DNA from: G965218495 sp965218495
GTDB taxonomy: Bacteria; Bacteroidota; Rhodothermia; Rhodothermales; Bin80
Length of the DNA: 64,000 nt
Reading direction: 5' to 3'
Assembly: GCA_965218495.1 (NCBI GenBank)
Contig: OZ244626.1
Span: 248,001 to 312,000, forward strand
A model generated the notes under the pieces. It made no database searches. It was not told the origin of the DNA and saw only the letters and a program-made list of their open reading frames with translations. Each line of letters starts with the position of its first letter. Positions within the stretch are counted from its first letter, which is position 1. A program made the position numbers and the translations under genes. Below, piece after piece: positions 42,201 through 51,261 of this stretch.

Positions 42201-44103
42201 TAGTACTGCCGATCAGACGACGGTCTTCTTCGTAGAGAGGGGCTTGTAATCTATTCCCAAGGCGTCATAGATCGACCGGAGCTCGGGGTCGGGCTGTGCA
42301 GTTGTGCGCACATGGAGCGTACGCCCGTCGCGGCACGGGAACACACTGGTCGTGCGCGCTTGTCGCTGAAGGATGCTTCGAAGCGTCGTCCAACTGGAGG
42401 AGAGCCCTCGGCTACGCAGGCGAGTACGGATTACCTGCACGAGCTGATACGCGATGACCGAGATGAACAGATGCCCTTCGGCGCGCAGGCCTGTGGAGTG
42501 GTAGATGGGTCGTAGGCCCAGTTCCGACTTCAGGGTTCGGAACACGGCTTCCAAGTCGGTGAGCCGGATGTAGGTGCGCCATAACGCTTCGTCGGTCCAG
42601 TTCACCAAATTGCTTCGCAGGCAGTACACGCCTGGATGCGTCGCCATGGACCCCGGTAGCAGTCTCTGCTCCCATTGAATCGTGTGCGCGCGCTTGCCGC
42701 TTTCGTCAGGCTGCACCGTGATGTCGTAATGCTGTCCTATCCCTCCGTATCGCTCCTTCAGGCGCCCGAGGCGCTCAGAAACCACCTCGAGTCGCTTATG
42801 CGTGCGCGGGCGGGAGAGCCCGTCGGACAGTTTCTTCAGGGCCTGCTCAAACGCTGCGGTCTGCCGTGCCACTATGGCTTGCTCCTTCGCAGCCCGGGAC
42901 GCAGAGTAGCAATAGAGCCGCACCTGGTCGTCCTGTACCTGCCGGTATAGGGATAGACGCTCACCACCGGCCGTCGTAAGTGTTTGCGCTGCCTCAGGAT
43001 CAAAGACCCGCCTGCGCTCCCGAGCGACCACAATGTACTGGTACTTCTGCGCATGCAGCCATTGTATACGATCTTCGGTCGCTATGCCCCGATCCATCAC
43101 CACGAGCGCCTCGGGACCCGCTTGCAGTACCGCCAGCATCTCCTCTAGCGTGCGGTGCTCCCGCACATTGCCCGCGAAGACCTTGCTCTTGCGTACGAAG
43201 CCGCTCCCGTCCAGGACCAGGGCCAAGGTCAATAAGGGACAATCGCGGCGCCGCTCCTTCGAGTGACCACGCTTTGCCTTGTCTATGTTGGCCCCGGTAC
43301 CCTCCAGAAATGTGTTGGTCAGATCGTAAAGCGTGACCGTTGGACGCGCAGCAAACAGATCCAGCGCCTGCGTAAAGAGGTGCTGCTCTATGGCTTGCTG
43401 ATGCCGCACGAGCAGGTCGCTTGCCCGATAGAGGTGCATGGGTCCCATCGCTTCATAGGAACCGCCCACAAACTCGTCCAGGCCACTGTTGCGCTCCAGC
43501 CAATGCTTGGTGGCCCGTTCACTGCCCGGCTGCGCCAAGCGTCCGATGATGCTGCCAATGGCAGCGCGCCGCATGGAGGGGGTCATCTGCAGCCTGTCAA
43601 AGAGCGCGGGCATCTTCAACTGCTCCATAGCCCACAGCCCTACGTGCTCCACGCCCACCGTACGCGATCGGATCGTCTTGATGGCGTTGGCATTGACCAC
43701 ACGCCAGTCTGCCACGGCCCCGTTGCGGTCGGTATGCTCGATCACCTCCGCGCCACGCGCCGCCAACAGGGCCGCGATGCGCTGCGCTTCGCCTTCGATG
43801 TGAGCGGACAAGTCCGGCCATAGCTCGAGCTGCCCCATCAGCACCGTCTCAATACGCTGGCACAGACATCGCCAGTGCTTCTTATCGACCTTGAAATGTG
43901 CGCCGAGGTTCAGCAGCGTCCGTTGTCGCACCCGGTCTCCCTCCCGCTTGGCCTGACACAGCCGGAAGGTGTAGTAGCGCGTACCGTCCGCTCCGGTTCG
44001 CGTGAGTGCGCGGCGTATAAACACAGTAGTGTACGGCGTGGTTGGGATAGCCCTGATGCCAATATAGTCACCGGTCGCCGTGTAAACAAGCACGCCAGTA
44101 CGA
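42201..44103 (-). mobile_element. IS1634-family insertion sequence (ends approximate)
   Basis: One transposase gene fills the element. Candidate ends are an 11-bp imperfect inverted repeat, TAGTACTGCCG at 42201-42211 and, read on minus, TCGTACTGGCG at 44093-44103 (9 of 11 match). The direct repeat TGGCACTACA lies just outside at 42171 and 44107. Members of the family are known for long, variable target duplications, so the true border needs comparison with other copies. Confidence 0.6.
42213..44024 (-). CDS. IS1634-family transposase
   Basis: 603 aa from GTG 44024 (VFIRRALTR, the usual start of the family); the frame is open to 44093. DDE residues: Asp in VTLYDLTNTFLEGTG, Asp in LVVMDRGIATEDRI, Glu in RLTDLEAVFRTLKSELGLRPIYHS. 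Also typical are NTFLEGTGANIDKAKRGHSKERR and the C-terminal HLFISVIAYQLVQVIRTRL. No stops or frameshifts, so the enzyme may be active. Belongs to the IS4-related group. Confidence 0.93.
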   Translation of the reverse strand: MFIRRALTRTGADGTRYYTFRLCQAKREGDRVRQRTLLNLGAHFKVDKKHWRCLCQRIETVLMGQLELWPDLSAHIEGEAQRIAALLAARGAEVIEHTDRNGAVADWRVVNANAIKTIRSRTVGVEHVGLWAMEQLKMPALFDRLQMTPSMRRAAIGSIIGRLAQPGSERATKHWLERNSGLDEFVGGSYEAMGPMHLYRASDLLVRHQQAIEQHLFTQALDLFAARPTVTLYDLTNTFLEGTGANIDKAKRGHSKERRRDCPLLTLALVLDGSGFVRKSKVFAGNVREHRTLEEMLAVLQAGPEALVVMDRGIATEDRIQWLHAQKYQYIVVARERRRVFDPEAAQTLTTAGGERLSLYRQVQDDQVRLYCYSASRAAKEQAIVARQTAAFEQALKKLSDGLSRPRTHKRLEVVSERLGRLKERYGGIGQHYDITVQPDESGKRAHTIQWEQRLLPGSMATHPGVYCLRSNLVNWTDEALWRTYIRLTDLEAVFRTLKSELGLRPIYHSTGLRAEGHLFISVIAYQLVQVIRTRLRSRGLSSSWTTLRSILQRQARTTSVFPCRDGRTLHVRTTAQPDPELRSIYDALGIDYKPLSTKKTVV

Positions 44104-44356
44104 TTATGGCACTACATTGGCGAGTAGCGAGACGATATATTCAGAAGTGGAGTAAACTCGGAGGCAAAGAGGGGAAATCAGGCACATAATGTGCCCACAA
44201 ACAGGTCATAGTGGGGGCAAAGCGGTGAATCGTCCCTAATCTTCCTCGCAAGGGCGCCAAATTGTGCCGGAATTGAGGCCGCAAATGTTAAACCCGGGCT
44301 AGTGGCGCACATTGGTGCCCTCCATTGGCGTACCTTAAGGCTTGGACCACTCCACG

Positions 44357-47242
44357 ATGAGGATCATGCGTACGCCTGCACTTTGTCTTGTTTTGCTCAT
44401 GGCCGTGGCGCTGCCTGCCCAGGCACAGGAATCGACAGAGTCTTTGCCGATGTCATCGCTTGTGGATGCCACGCCCGCGGCGGAGCGACTGGCGAGCTTT
44501 GCGTCGAGGATGGCCCGACGCCACACCTCTCTGCTCCACAACCTCGAGTTTACAAATGTAGGGCCCACGATTATGAGTGGGCGCATCGTGGATATTGATG
44601 CCAACCCCGATGACCCAACACGCATGTACGTTGCATACGCGTCGGGTGGGCTGTGGCGATCCGTAAACAACGGGCAGTCCTTTGTGCCGCTATTCGACCA
44701 TGAGGCGGCTATGACCATTGGGGACATTGCCGTCGACTGGGCCCGTGGTGGGTCCATTTGGGTGGGAACAGGCGAAAACAATTCTAGCCGCTCGTCCTAT
44801 GCTGGAACAGGCATCTATCGCAGTGACGATGGCGGCGAAACTTGGGAGCACAAGGGGCTGGAAGAGACGCACCGCATCGGGCGAATCGTGCTGCATCCAA
44901 ATGAGAGGGAGACACTGTGGGTTGCGGCCTTGGGCGCTCTTTACTCTCCCAATGCCAATCGAGGAGTATACAAGAGCAACGATGGGGGCGTCACTTGGCG
45001 GAAGACGCTCTTTGTAAGCGATAACGCCGGTGCAATCGAATTGGTCATCGACCCGCAGAATCCAGATGTGCTTTATGCCGCGACGTGGCATCGGCAGCGG
45101 AGGGCCTGGAATTTCGTTGAGAGCGGCGAGGACTCCGGCATCTACAGGTCCATAGACGGTGGTGAGTCGTGGACACGGCTGTCATTTCCTGAGGGGTCGG
45201 GCATAGGGCGCATTGGGCTGGCGATGTTCAATTCGGACGTGCTCTATGCTGTAATCGACAACCAGGATCGGCGACCACCCGAAGTCGACGAAGAGACGCC
45301 GGCTCTGACGCGCGCGCTGCTGCGTGAAATGACACGTGAAGAGCTGTTGGCGGTAGACACCACGGCGCTGACCGAATACCTCGATAGCAACGGCTTTGGC
45401 TCCGAGTACCCTGCAAGCACCATTCTCCAAATGGTGCGTGATGGGGAGATCGAGCCGATTCACCTGGTGTGGTACGTGGAAGATGCAAACCGAGAGCTGT
45501 TTGACACGCCCGTCAAAGGGGCCGAGGTTTACAGGTCGGACGACGCGGGCGCTACTTGGCGCAAGACGCACGAGGACTACCTGGATAGCGTGTATAACTC
45601 ATACGGCTACTACTTCGGCGAAATCCGCGTAGACGCAACCGATCAAGACATCGTCTACATCTTGGGTGTACCGCTACTGCGCTCCGGCGATGGGGGCGCT
45701 ACCTGGGCTTCGATTGGGGGGCCGCATGTGCACGCTGATCATCAAGCCCTATGGATTAACCCTAGCCGCGCCGGCCATCTGATCAGCGGAAATGATGGTG
45801 GGATCAACATCAGTTACGATGACGGCGAGACCTTTTTCAAAGCCAACACGCCGGCTGTGGGCCAGTTTTACGCTATCGCTGTTGATGATGCGCAGCCATA
45901 CCATGTTTATGGCGGACTGCAGGACAACGGCGTCTGGGGTGGTCCCCATACGTACCAGCATTCGTACGGGTGGTACGCCAGTGGCGAATACCCATACGAT
46001 CGCTATTTGGGTGGTGACGGAATGCAGGTTGAGATAGATACGCGTACCAACAATCTTATTTATACCGGGTCACAATTCGGCTCTTATGTCAGAATTGACA
46101 AGGCGACGGGGGAGCGAATGGGCATTCGCCCGGGGCACACGCTCGGGGAGCGCCCGCTTCGATTCAATTGGCAGACGCCAATCCACCTCTCGCGGCATAG
46201 TCAGGATGTGCTATACTACGGCTCGAACAAGATGCACCGCTCATTTGATCGCGGCGAAAACTGGGAAACTCTGTCGCATGATCTGACCCTAGGGGGCGAC
46301 AAGGGTGATGTGCCATTTGGCACGCTGACCACTATCGATGAGTCGCCAAAGCGATTTGGCCTGGTTTACGTCGGGTCTGACGATGGACTGATACACGTAT
46401 CCAAAGATGGGGGATACACGTGGGTGCGCATCTCAGATGCTCTGCCGGCCGACCTTTGGGTCAGCCGCGTGGAAGCCTCAAATCATGCAATTGGGCGCGT
46501 CTACGCAACGCTCAATGGCTACCGATGGGATCACTTCAACGCGTACGTTTTCCGGTCCGACGACTCCGGGGCATCGTGGACGGACATTGGGAAAGACCTG
46601 CCTCGCGAGCCGGTTAACGTGATTCTGGAGGACCCGGAGAACGAGGACCTCCTGTACGTAGGCACAGACCACGGCTTATATGTGTCGCTGGATCGCGGTG
46701 CGTCATTCATGAGTGCTGGGCCGTCTTTGCCACACGTATCGGTCCATGACCTCAAGTTGCAGGCGCGGGCCCGGCAACTCTTGGTGGGTACCCACGGTCG
46801 CTCCATCTACAGGGCAGACGTCGGCCACCTGCAGCAGCTGACGGAGGAGCTTACGGCGAAGCCGGTGCATATATTCGCGATAGACCCGGTAAACTGGTCG
46901 AGTTTCTGGGGGCGTCAATCGGCAGTTTGGAGAGTGCCCGCTGAGCCTTCTGTCACTGTTGCGTACTGGGCCGCGAATGCGGGGGAGGCTATTGTCAGCA
47001 TTGCCGACAAGGACGGTGCCACCGTTCAGACTCTTACCGACAACGCCGAACGCGGGCTGAACCACGTTGCGTACGGCTTGACCGCAGACAGCGCACATGT
47101 AGAAGCCTCTGAAGGCGAGTGGCAGATTGCCGATAACGGGCAGTACTACCTGGTGGCCGGTGAGTACACGGTTGATGTAGCGGTAGGGGCGAATAGTGAC
47201 ACGGGTACGCTAGCGGTCAGAAGTCCGCGGCGCGGTCGCTAA
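44357..47242 (+). CDS. Exported Asp-box/VPS10-type beta-propeller protein
   Basis: 961 aa from ATG 44357 (TTG 44342 upstream is not needed). Signal peptide ends PAQAQ. The body is built of Asp-box turns typical of sialidase/VPS10/sortilin propellers: RSDDGGETWE, KSNDGGVTWR, RSIDGGESWT, RSDDAGATWR, RSGDGGATWA, SYDDGETFF, RSFDRGENWE, VSKDGGYTWV, RSDDSGASWT. No catalytic residues of a glycosidase can be assigned. Such proteins are abundant in Bacteroidota and are thought to bind or cleave extracellular peptides or glycans. The last 130 residues form a separate domain that ends with a basic tail. Confidence 0.92.
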   Translation: MRIMRTPALCLVLLMAVALPAQAQESTESLPMSSLVDATPAAERLASFASRMARRHTSLLHNLEFTNVGPTIMSGRIVDIDANPDDPTRMYVAYASGGLWRSVNNGQSFVPLFDHEAAMTIGDIAVDWARGGSIWVGTGENNSSRSSYAGTGIYRSDDGGETWEHKGLEETHRIGRIVLHPNERETLWVAALGALYSPNANRGVYKSNDGGVTWRKTLFVSDNAGAIELVIDPQNPDVLYAATWHRQRRAWNFVESGEDSGIYRSIDGGESWTRLSFPEGSGIGRIGLAMFNSDVLYAVIDNQDRRPPEVDEETPALTRALLREMTREELLAVDTTALTEYLDSNGFGSEYPASTILQMVRDGEIEPIHLVWYVEDANRELFDTPVKGAEVYRSDDAGATWRKTHEDYLDSVYNSYGYYFGEIRVDATDQDIVYILGVPLLRSGDGGATWASIGGPHVHADHQALWINPSRAGHLISGNDGGINISYDDGETFFKANTPAVGQFYAIAVDDAQPYHVYGGLQDNGVWGGPHTYQHSYGWYASGEYPYDRYLGGDGMQVEIDTRTNNLIYTGSQFGSYVRIDKATGERMGIRPGHTLGERPLRFNWQTPIHLSRHSQDVLYYGSNKMHRSFDRGENWETLSHDLTLGGDKGDVPFGTLTTIDESPKRFGLVYVGSDDGLIHVSKDGGYTWVRISDALPADLWVSRVEASNHAIGRVYATLNGYRWDHFNAYVFRSDDSGASWTDIGKDLPREPVNVILEDPENEDLLYVGTDHGLYVSLDRGASFMSAGPSLPHVSVHDLKLQARARQLLVGTHGRSIYRADVGHLQQLTEELTAKPVHIFAIDPVNWSSFWGRQSAVWRVPAEPSVTVAYWAANAGEAIVSIADKDGATVQTLTDNAERGLNHVAYGLTADSAHVEASEGEWQIADNGQYYLVAGEYTVDVAVGANSDTGTLAVRSPRRGR

Positions 47243-48014
47243 CTTACCCGGCAAAGCCGCCTGCCCGCTGGGCCCGCCACTATCGGCAAGCGGTGCCCTT
47301 GGCGTAGCTGAAGGGCGGTGCTGAGCCCGTAGGCAGCATTGGTCCGTATTGCAAACTCTGCGTAGCTGCAGCAATTCTTGACGGACGGCACTGGCCACAG
47401 CCTTCCGCCCGGACAGTGGGCTAGAAACGTACTCGGGGCGACCTGTGGATTGTTCAGGCCGGGTTGTGGGAGGGCCTCAGAGAGGGCTCAAGGCGCCGTT
47501 GCTAACACCAATGTGGGTTGGTGTCAGCACCGATGAGGAGTTCGTATGCCTTATCTAAGGCGGCCATGGACGGGCCGCGAATGATGGCTTGTACGACCAG
47601 GATGGCGACGCCAGTAACGAACGCGGCAGCTTGCGCCAGCCCGCCAATATTTGCGAATTCCTGTCTGGCAAAGCCGATCAGCGGCGGCCCAAGTGCATGC
47701 CCATTTTCTGCAAGAAAAGAGGAACTCGCAGAGACAGGAGGCGGCCGTCATTCCAGCGTGGCAACGCCATCCGCCCGAAGATGCGTCAGCCCTTTGGACA
47801 GACTGTTTGAGGCCAGCCTTGGCAGGCGGTGGATCGTTTCTGGAAGCGGGTGGGGCCGGTTGGAACTCGCGGATCAGTTAAACTGATAACCTCATTCTCC
47901 CAGGAGGTCCTGGCCGCCCTAGCGTCCACAGTGGTGACCGTACGGTCTATCGGCCACAACCGCCGTCCTCCACATCAGGCCAGAGGTACGATTCCTAAGG
48001 CCCGGTTTGCTTTC
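47243..48014. other. Gene-free stretch of about 770 bases
   Basis: No convincing gene. On the minus strand, about 47518-47740, one frame without a start reads ENGHALGPPLIGFARQEF, then ANIGGLAQAAAFVTGVAILVV and PSMAALDKAYELLIGADTNP, after a TGA. This looks like the end of a decayed protein with one membrane helix, but I cannot name it. A 7-bp inverted repeat (ACACCAA/TTGGTGT) lies at 47505-47524. Confidence 0.4.
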
Positions 48015-49214
48015 CTATAGTTGCAAGCCGGGTTCGAATGTCTCGCGCAGAATGTCAAATAGCGCGCGATCCTTGGCGTCAATTGGGGTTGCAGGTGGGA
48101 GCGCAAGCTCCAGAGGATCTACCTGTCGTCCTCGCAGCCAGAATCGATAGCAGACATGGGGCCCGGTGGCCAAGCCTGTGCTTCCGACGTAGCCGATCAC
48201 GTCACCCTGCCGAATGCGCTGGTTGCGCTTTACGGCGATGCGAGACATGTGGAGGTATCCGGTCGTGTAGATGTCGTTGTGCCGAACCTTGACATATCGT
48301 CCGTTGCCGTTGCCATAGCCGGCGGCGACTACCATGCCGTCGGCTGTAGCTACTATCGGGGTACCGTACGGAGCAACGAAGTCTGTGCCCAAGTGAGACT
48401 TAAAGCGCTTCTGAACCGGATGAAAGCGACGTCGCGAATAGCGGCTGCTGATACGTGTATATTCCAGCGGTGCGCGCAAAAACTGGCGCTTCAATGCATT
48501 CCCCTCGGCGTCATAGTAGCCTATCGTGCCATCGTCTTGGCGAAAGCCGTATGCGTCGTAGTCCTGCCCGCCGTGCTGGAAGCGAGCAGCGAGGACTTCA
48601 ACTGCGATAACGGAGCCGTCGATACTACTCTCTTCATAGACCACAGAAAACTGGTCGCCCTTATTCAGGCGGTAGAAGTCAACCTGCCATGCGAAAACGC
48701 GCGCCATCTGCATGGCAAGTTCTGTGCTGGCGTCCACTGCGTCTAGGGCCTCGTAGAGTGATTGCGAGATGATGGCACGCGTTTCGTTGCGAGTTACCGT
48801 CGGCTTAATGAAGCCAGCGTAAACGGCAACCGAGTCACGGAAATCAAACACTACGTACCGCGTCGGCTCGGCCGGGTAGACAAATATGGGCGCCGAGCCT
48901 GTGGCTGAGTCCGCATACACATAGAGCGAGCTTCCGGCCCTGATTTTTCGCACATCAAATACAGGCTCTGTGTCTAAGCCTGCTCGGCCAATTGCCTTTG
49001 CAGGGACGTTGTGATCTCGTAGAATGGATGCAAGCGTTTCGCGCGGCTCTACCGTATAGAGCTGTCGCTGGTAGGCGTGTACTTCTATGCCATATCGATC
49101 TCGCTCTACCGTGGGCTTAGCGAGTGTAGGGCCTTCCCCTAGGTTGGGAGCCTGAATCATCACGGCCAGTGCAAGAGTCGTGCACAGCAGTGCACGTAGC
49201 CATTTCCGGTTCAT
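48015..49214 (-). CDS. M23-family murein endopeptidase
   Basis: 399 aa from ATG 49214; GTG 49226 is an alternative. N-terminal hydrophobic signal or anchor (LRALLCTTLALAVMIQA), then about 230 residues of beta-rich sequence that include a LysM/OapA-like region (YTVEPRETLASILRDHNVP). The C-terminal LytM domain has zinc ligands in SHLGTDFVAPYGTPI and GYLHMSRI, GPHVCYRFW completing the site, and YGNGNGRYVKVRHND. Cleaves peptidoglycan cross-links in the periplasm. 100 bases downstream of the cobalamin adenosyltransferase gene on the same strand. Confidence 0.94.
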   Translation of the reverse strand: MNRKWLRALLCTTLALAVMIQAPNLGEGPTLAKPTVERDRYGIEVHAYQRQLYTVEPRETLASILRDHNVPAKAIGRAGLDTEPVFDVRKIRAGSSLYVYADSATGSAPIFVYPAEPTRYVVFDFRDSVAVYAGFIKPTVTRNETRAIISQSLYEALDAVDASTELAMQMARVFAWQVDFYRLNKGDQFSVVYEESSIDGSVIAVEVLAARFQHGGQDYDAYGFRQDDGTIGYYDAEGNALKRQFLRAPLEYTRISSRYSRRRFHPVQKRFKSHLGTDFVAPYGTPIVATADGMVVAAGYGNGNGRYVKVRHNDIYTTGYLHMSRIAVKRNQRIRQGDVIGYVGSTGLATGPHVCYRFWLRGRQVDPLELALPPATPIDAKDRALFDILRETFEPGLQL

Positions 49215-49313
49215 ATCGAGAGTCACCCTTCTCTACAAGTCGCAACAGAGAAAAATAACGACCTGCAGAGACACTTGCCAGAGTGTCGCGCAGTTTCATT
49301 GAAACTTATGCCC

Positions 49314-49886
49314 TTAGCTGCCGATGTTGCCTTTCTCATTGGCTTGTGGGATCCACGGTATGTCGTTGATTCCTTCTTTTCGGTTTACGCAGCGCGTAAG
49401 CACGAAAAGCAGATCAGATAGCCGGTTGAGGTACTGCAGCGCGAAAGCGCCAGTGTCTTCTTCTTCAAGTGCGCCAACCAGGTAGCGTTCTGCTCTCCGG
49501 CATACGGTTCTGGCAAGGTGTAGCATGGCAGCTGCGGGCGCGCCTCCCGGCAGGATGAAATTCTTCAGGGGTTCCAGATCTGCTTCGTGAGCATCAATGG
49601 CGTCTTCCAGCCGCTTCACGTGTCTGGGACCTATGCGTGGTACAGCTACTCGGGCACTTTGCGGCGTTGCAAGGTCCGACCCCAGGTCAAATAGGTCATG
49701 CTGTATGGAAGACATGAGGGCCTCCAGTGAGCCAGGGTCAGGCAGCAGTGCCAGCGCTACGCCGATGGAAGCATTTGTCTCGTCGACCATGCCGCATGCC
49801 TGAATGCGCGGGTGGTATTTCTTTACGCGACCTCCGCCAAAGAGACCGGTAGTACCATCATCTCCGGTACGCGTATAGATTTTCAT
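49314..49886 (-). CDS. Cob(I)alamin adenosyltransferase, PduO type
   Basis: Makes adenosylcobalamin from cob(I)alamin and ATP. 190 aa. ATP-binding N-terminus TRTGDDGTTGLFGGGRV, GMVDETNASIG, and the conserved C-terminal helix LARTVCRRAERYLVGALEEE, AFALQYLNRLSDLLFVLTRCVN. The start overlaps the stop of the ABC ATPase gene by ATGA, so the pair is co-translated; this supports a B12 role for the ATPase. Its product is the cofactor needed by IcmF at 37-40 kb. Confidence 0.95.
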   Translation of the reverse strand: MKIYTRTGDDGTTGLFGGGRVKKYHPRIQACGMVDETNASIGVALALLPDPGSLEALMSSIQHDLFDLGSDLATPQSARVAVPRIGPRHVKRLEDAIDAHEADLEPLKNFILPGGAPAAAMLHLARTVCRRAERYLVGALEEEDTGAFALQYLNRLSDLLFVLTRCVNRKEGINDIPWIPQANEKGNIGS

Positions 49887-50710
49887 GTGGATTTGTGGGA
49901 AAGGCCGGAAAGCGGCATTTCGTAGGCGATGCGTAGCGTTTCGCCGTGATTAGGAACGATCTGGGTCCGCATTTTGAACACGGAAGCCAACAGAGCTTCC
50001 GTTACCACCTCTTGTGGAGTGCCATCTGCTATCAGACGGCCCCTGTCTAGAACGAGGAGGTGCGTACAGAAGCGGGCTGCCAGCTCAATATCATGAAAGA
50101 CTGCAATGGCGCTGCGACCCGCCTCTACAAGCGCGCACACCAGTTGCAGGAATCCATGCTGGTGGTGCACATCCAAGTGAGTAGTGGGCTCATCAAGCAG
50201 CAGTAAGCCTGCGTCTTGTACCAGAGCCTGGGCCAGAAAAACCCGCTGGCGTTCTCCGCCGCTTAGCGACAGTATGCTTCGTCTCTGGTATTGCGCCAGA
50301 TCAACCTGCGCCAGGGCCTTGCTCACACGCTCGAGGTCCTCAACGGATGTGCTTTCCAGGAGCCGCTTGTGGGGCGAGAGCCCCAGCAGCACCATCTCCT
50401 GGACATTAAAGTCAAACAGGAGCTGTGCACCTTGCCGCACGATCGCTACGCTGCGCGCGAGCGAGCGAGCATTCCAGGAGGTGAGCTCCTTCCCGTCCAG
50501 CGTCAGTGATCCTGCATAGCGCACCAGGCCGCTTACTGCCCGAAGAAGTGTAGTTTTCCCACTCCCGTTTGGCCCCAATAGGCCCACCAGCATGCCCTGC
50601 TGCATGCAAAAGGTGACATCACGCAAGATAGGAACGGGTTTGCGGCCCAAATTTACACCCAGCCGCGTGGCTTGGAGCAGCGGGGCTGGATGGCTTTCAC
50701 TATCGGTCAT
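49883..50710 (-). CDS. ABC transporter ATP-binding protein, BtuD/HmuV/FecE type
   Basis: 275 aa from ATG 50710. Walker A GPNGSGKTT, signature LSGGERQR, Walker B LLLDEPTTHLD, and H-loop VFHDIE are all present. The sequence falls in the iron-chelate/cobalamin uptake class (DLAQYQRRSILSLSGGERQRVFLAQAL, HHQHGFLQLVCALVEAG). The ATGA overlap with the cob(I)alamin adenosyltransferase makes cobalamin the most likely cargo, but haem or siderophore cannot be excluded. No permease or binding protein gene is adjacent; the upstream neighbour is a divergent lipoprotein gene. Confidence 0.9.
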   Translation of the reverse strand: MTDSESHPAPLLQATRLGVNLGRKPVPILRDVTFCMQQGMLVGLLGPNGSGKTTLLRAVSGLVRYAGSLTLDGKELTSWNARSLARSVAIVRQGAQLLFDFNVQEMVLLGLSPHKRLLESTSVEDLERVSKALAQVDLAQYQRRSILSLSGGERQRVFLAQALVQDAGLLLLDEPTTHLDVHHQHGFLQLVCALVEAGRSAIAVFHDIELAARFCTHLLVLDRGRLIADGTPQEVVTEALLASVFKMRTQIVPNHGETLRIAYEMPLSGLSHKST

Positions 50711-50784
50711 AGGCGCGGGATAAGGGCGGAACAATTCGAAGCCGAATCAGCATAAAATGTAGTGGAAGCATTCGTGATGTTGCT

Positions 50785-51258
50785 ATGAAAGAATCGCTTG
50801 CTTGCGTGCTACTGGTTGTATGGGCTTCGTGTGACACGCAGGATTTGCAGCACGAGTTTGAGGCGCAGGCCTTCGCCCCAGCTGCCGGCTATACGCAGAC
50901 CACGGAAACAGGCGAAACGATTTCCACCGACGAGGACGACTGGCGTACCGCGCCCGCGTACCAGACGCGCATCGAAATTGATCCCGCATTTCCGAATCCT
51001 CCAGGCACCAGTGCCGTGGTAACGGTACCCGTTAAGGTGCGTGATTTCGACGCAGTTCAGGGAGGGTTGGAGCTCGTCCATTTTGACTCCAACCGAATTG
51101 CCCGGCGTCTCGACAACATACGCTCCGCGCGCAGTCCCGGAGCGTATGTGTTCAAATTCACGCCGTCACTGATCGGTAAGACAGGTCTGGTTCGCGTCTT
51201 TGTTGTGGACCCTTTGGGTGAGTTGGTATCCTACGGTGATTTGCAACTCGGACGGTAG
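50785..51258 (+). CDS. Putative lipoprotein of unknown function
   Basis: 157 aa. Short N-terminal signal ends VVWASCD, which fits a lipobox. The mature part has a Thr/Glu/Asp-rich linker, then a beta-rich domain with AYQTRIEIDPAFPNPPGTSAVVTVPVKV and VYVFKFTPSLIGKTGLVRVFVVDPLGE, like an Ig-type fold. No family recognised. It starts 74 bases from the divergent ABC gene and ends 3 bases before PAP2, so it is probably co-transcribed with it. It contains a 12-bp perfect inverted repeat. Confidence 0.75.
   Translation: MKESLACVLLVVWASCDTQDLQHEFEAQAFAPAAGYTQTTETGETISTDEDDWRTAPAYQTRIEIDPAFPNPPGTSAVVTVPVKVRDFDAVQGGLELVHFDSNRIARRLDNIRSARSPGAYVFKFTPSLIGKTGLVRVFVVDPLGELVSYGDLQLGR
51116..51149. repeat. 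12-bp perfect inverted repeat inside a coding sequence
   Basis: ACATACGCTCCG (51116-51127) and CGGAGCGTATGT (51138-51149), 10-base loop. The stem lies in codons of the lipoprotein gene (NIRSARSPGAYV). No T-run follows. Confidence 0.8.
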
Positions 51259-51261
51259 GGT

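Noticed and set aside
47518..47886. Plus-strand frame of 122 codons and antisense frames in the same place
   Set aside because: No domain, signal or ribosome site. The minus frame reading GLAQAAAFVTGVAILVV is more protein-like but has no start and follows a stop, so it is only noted as possible decay.
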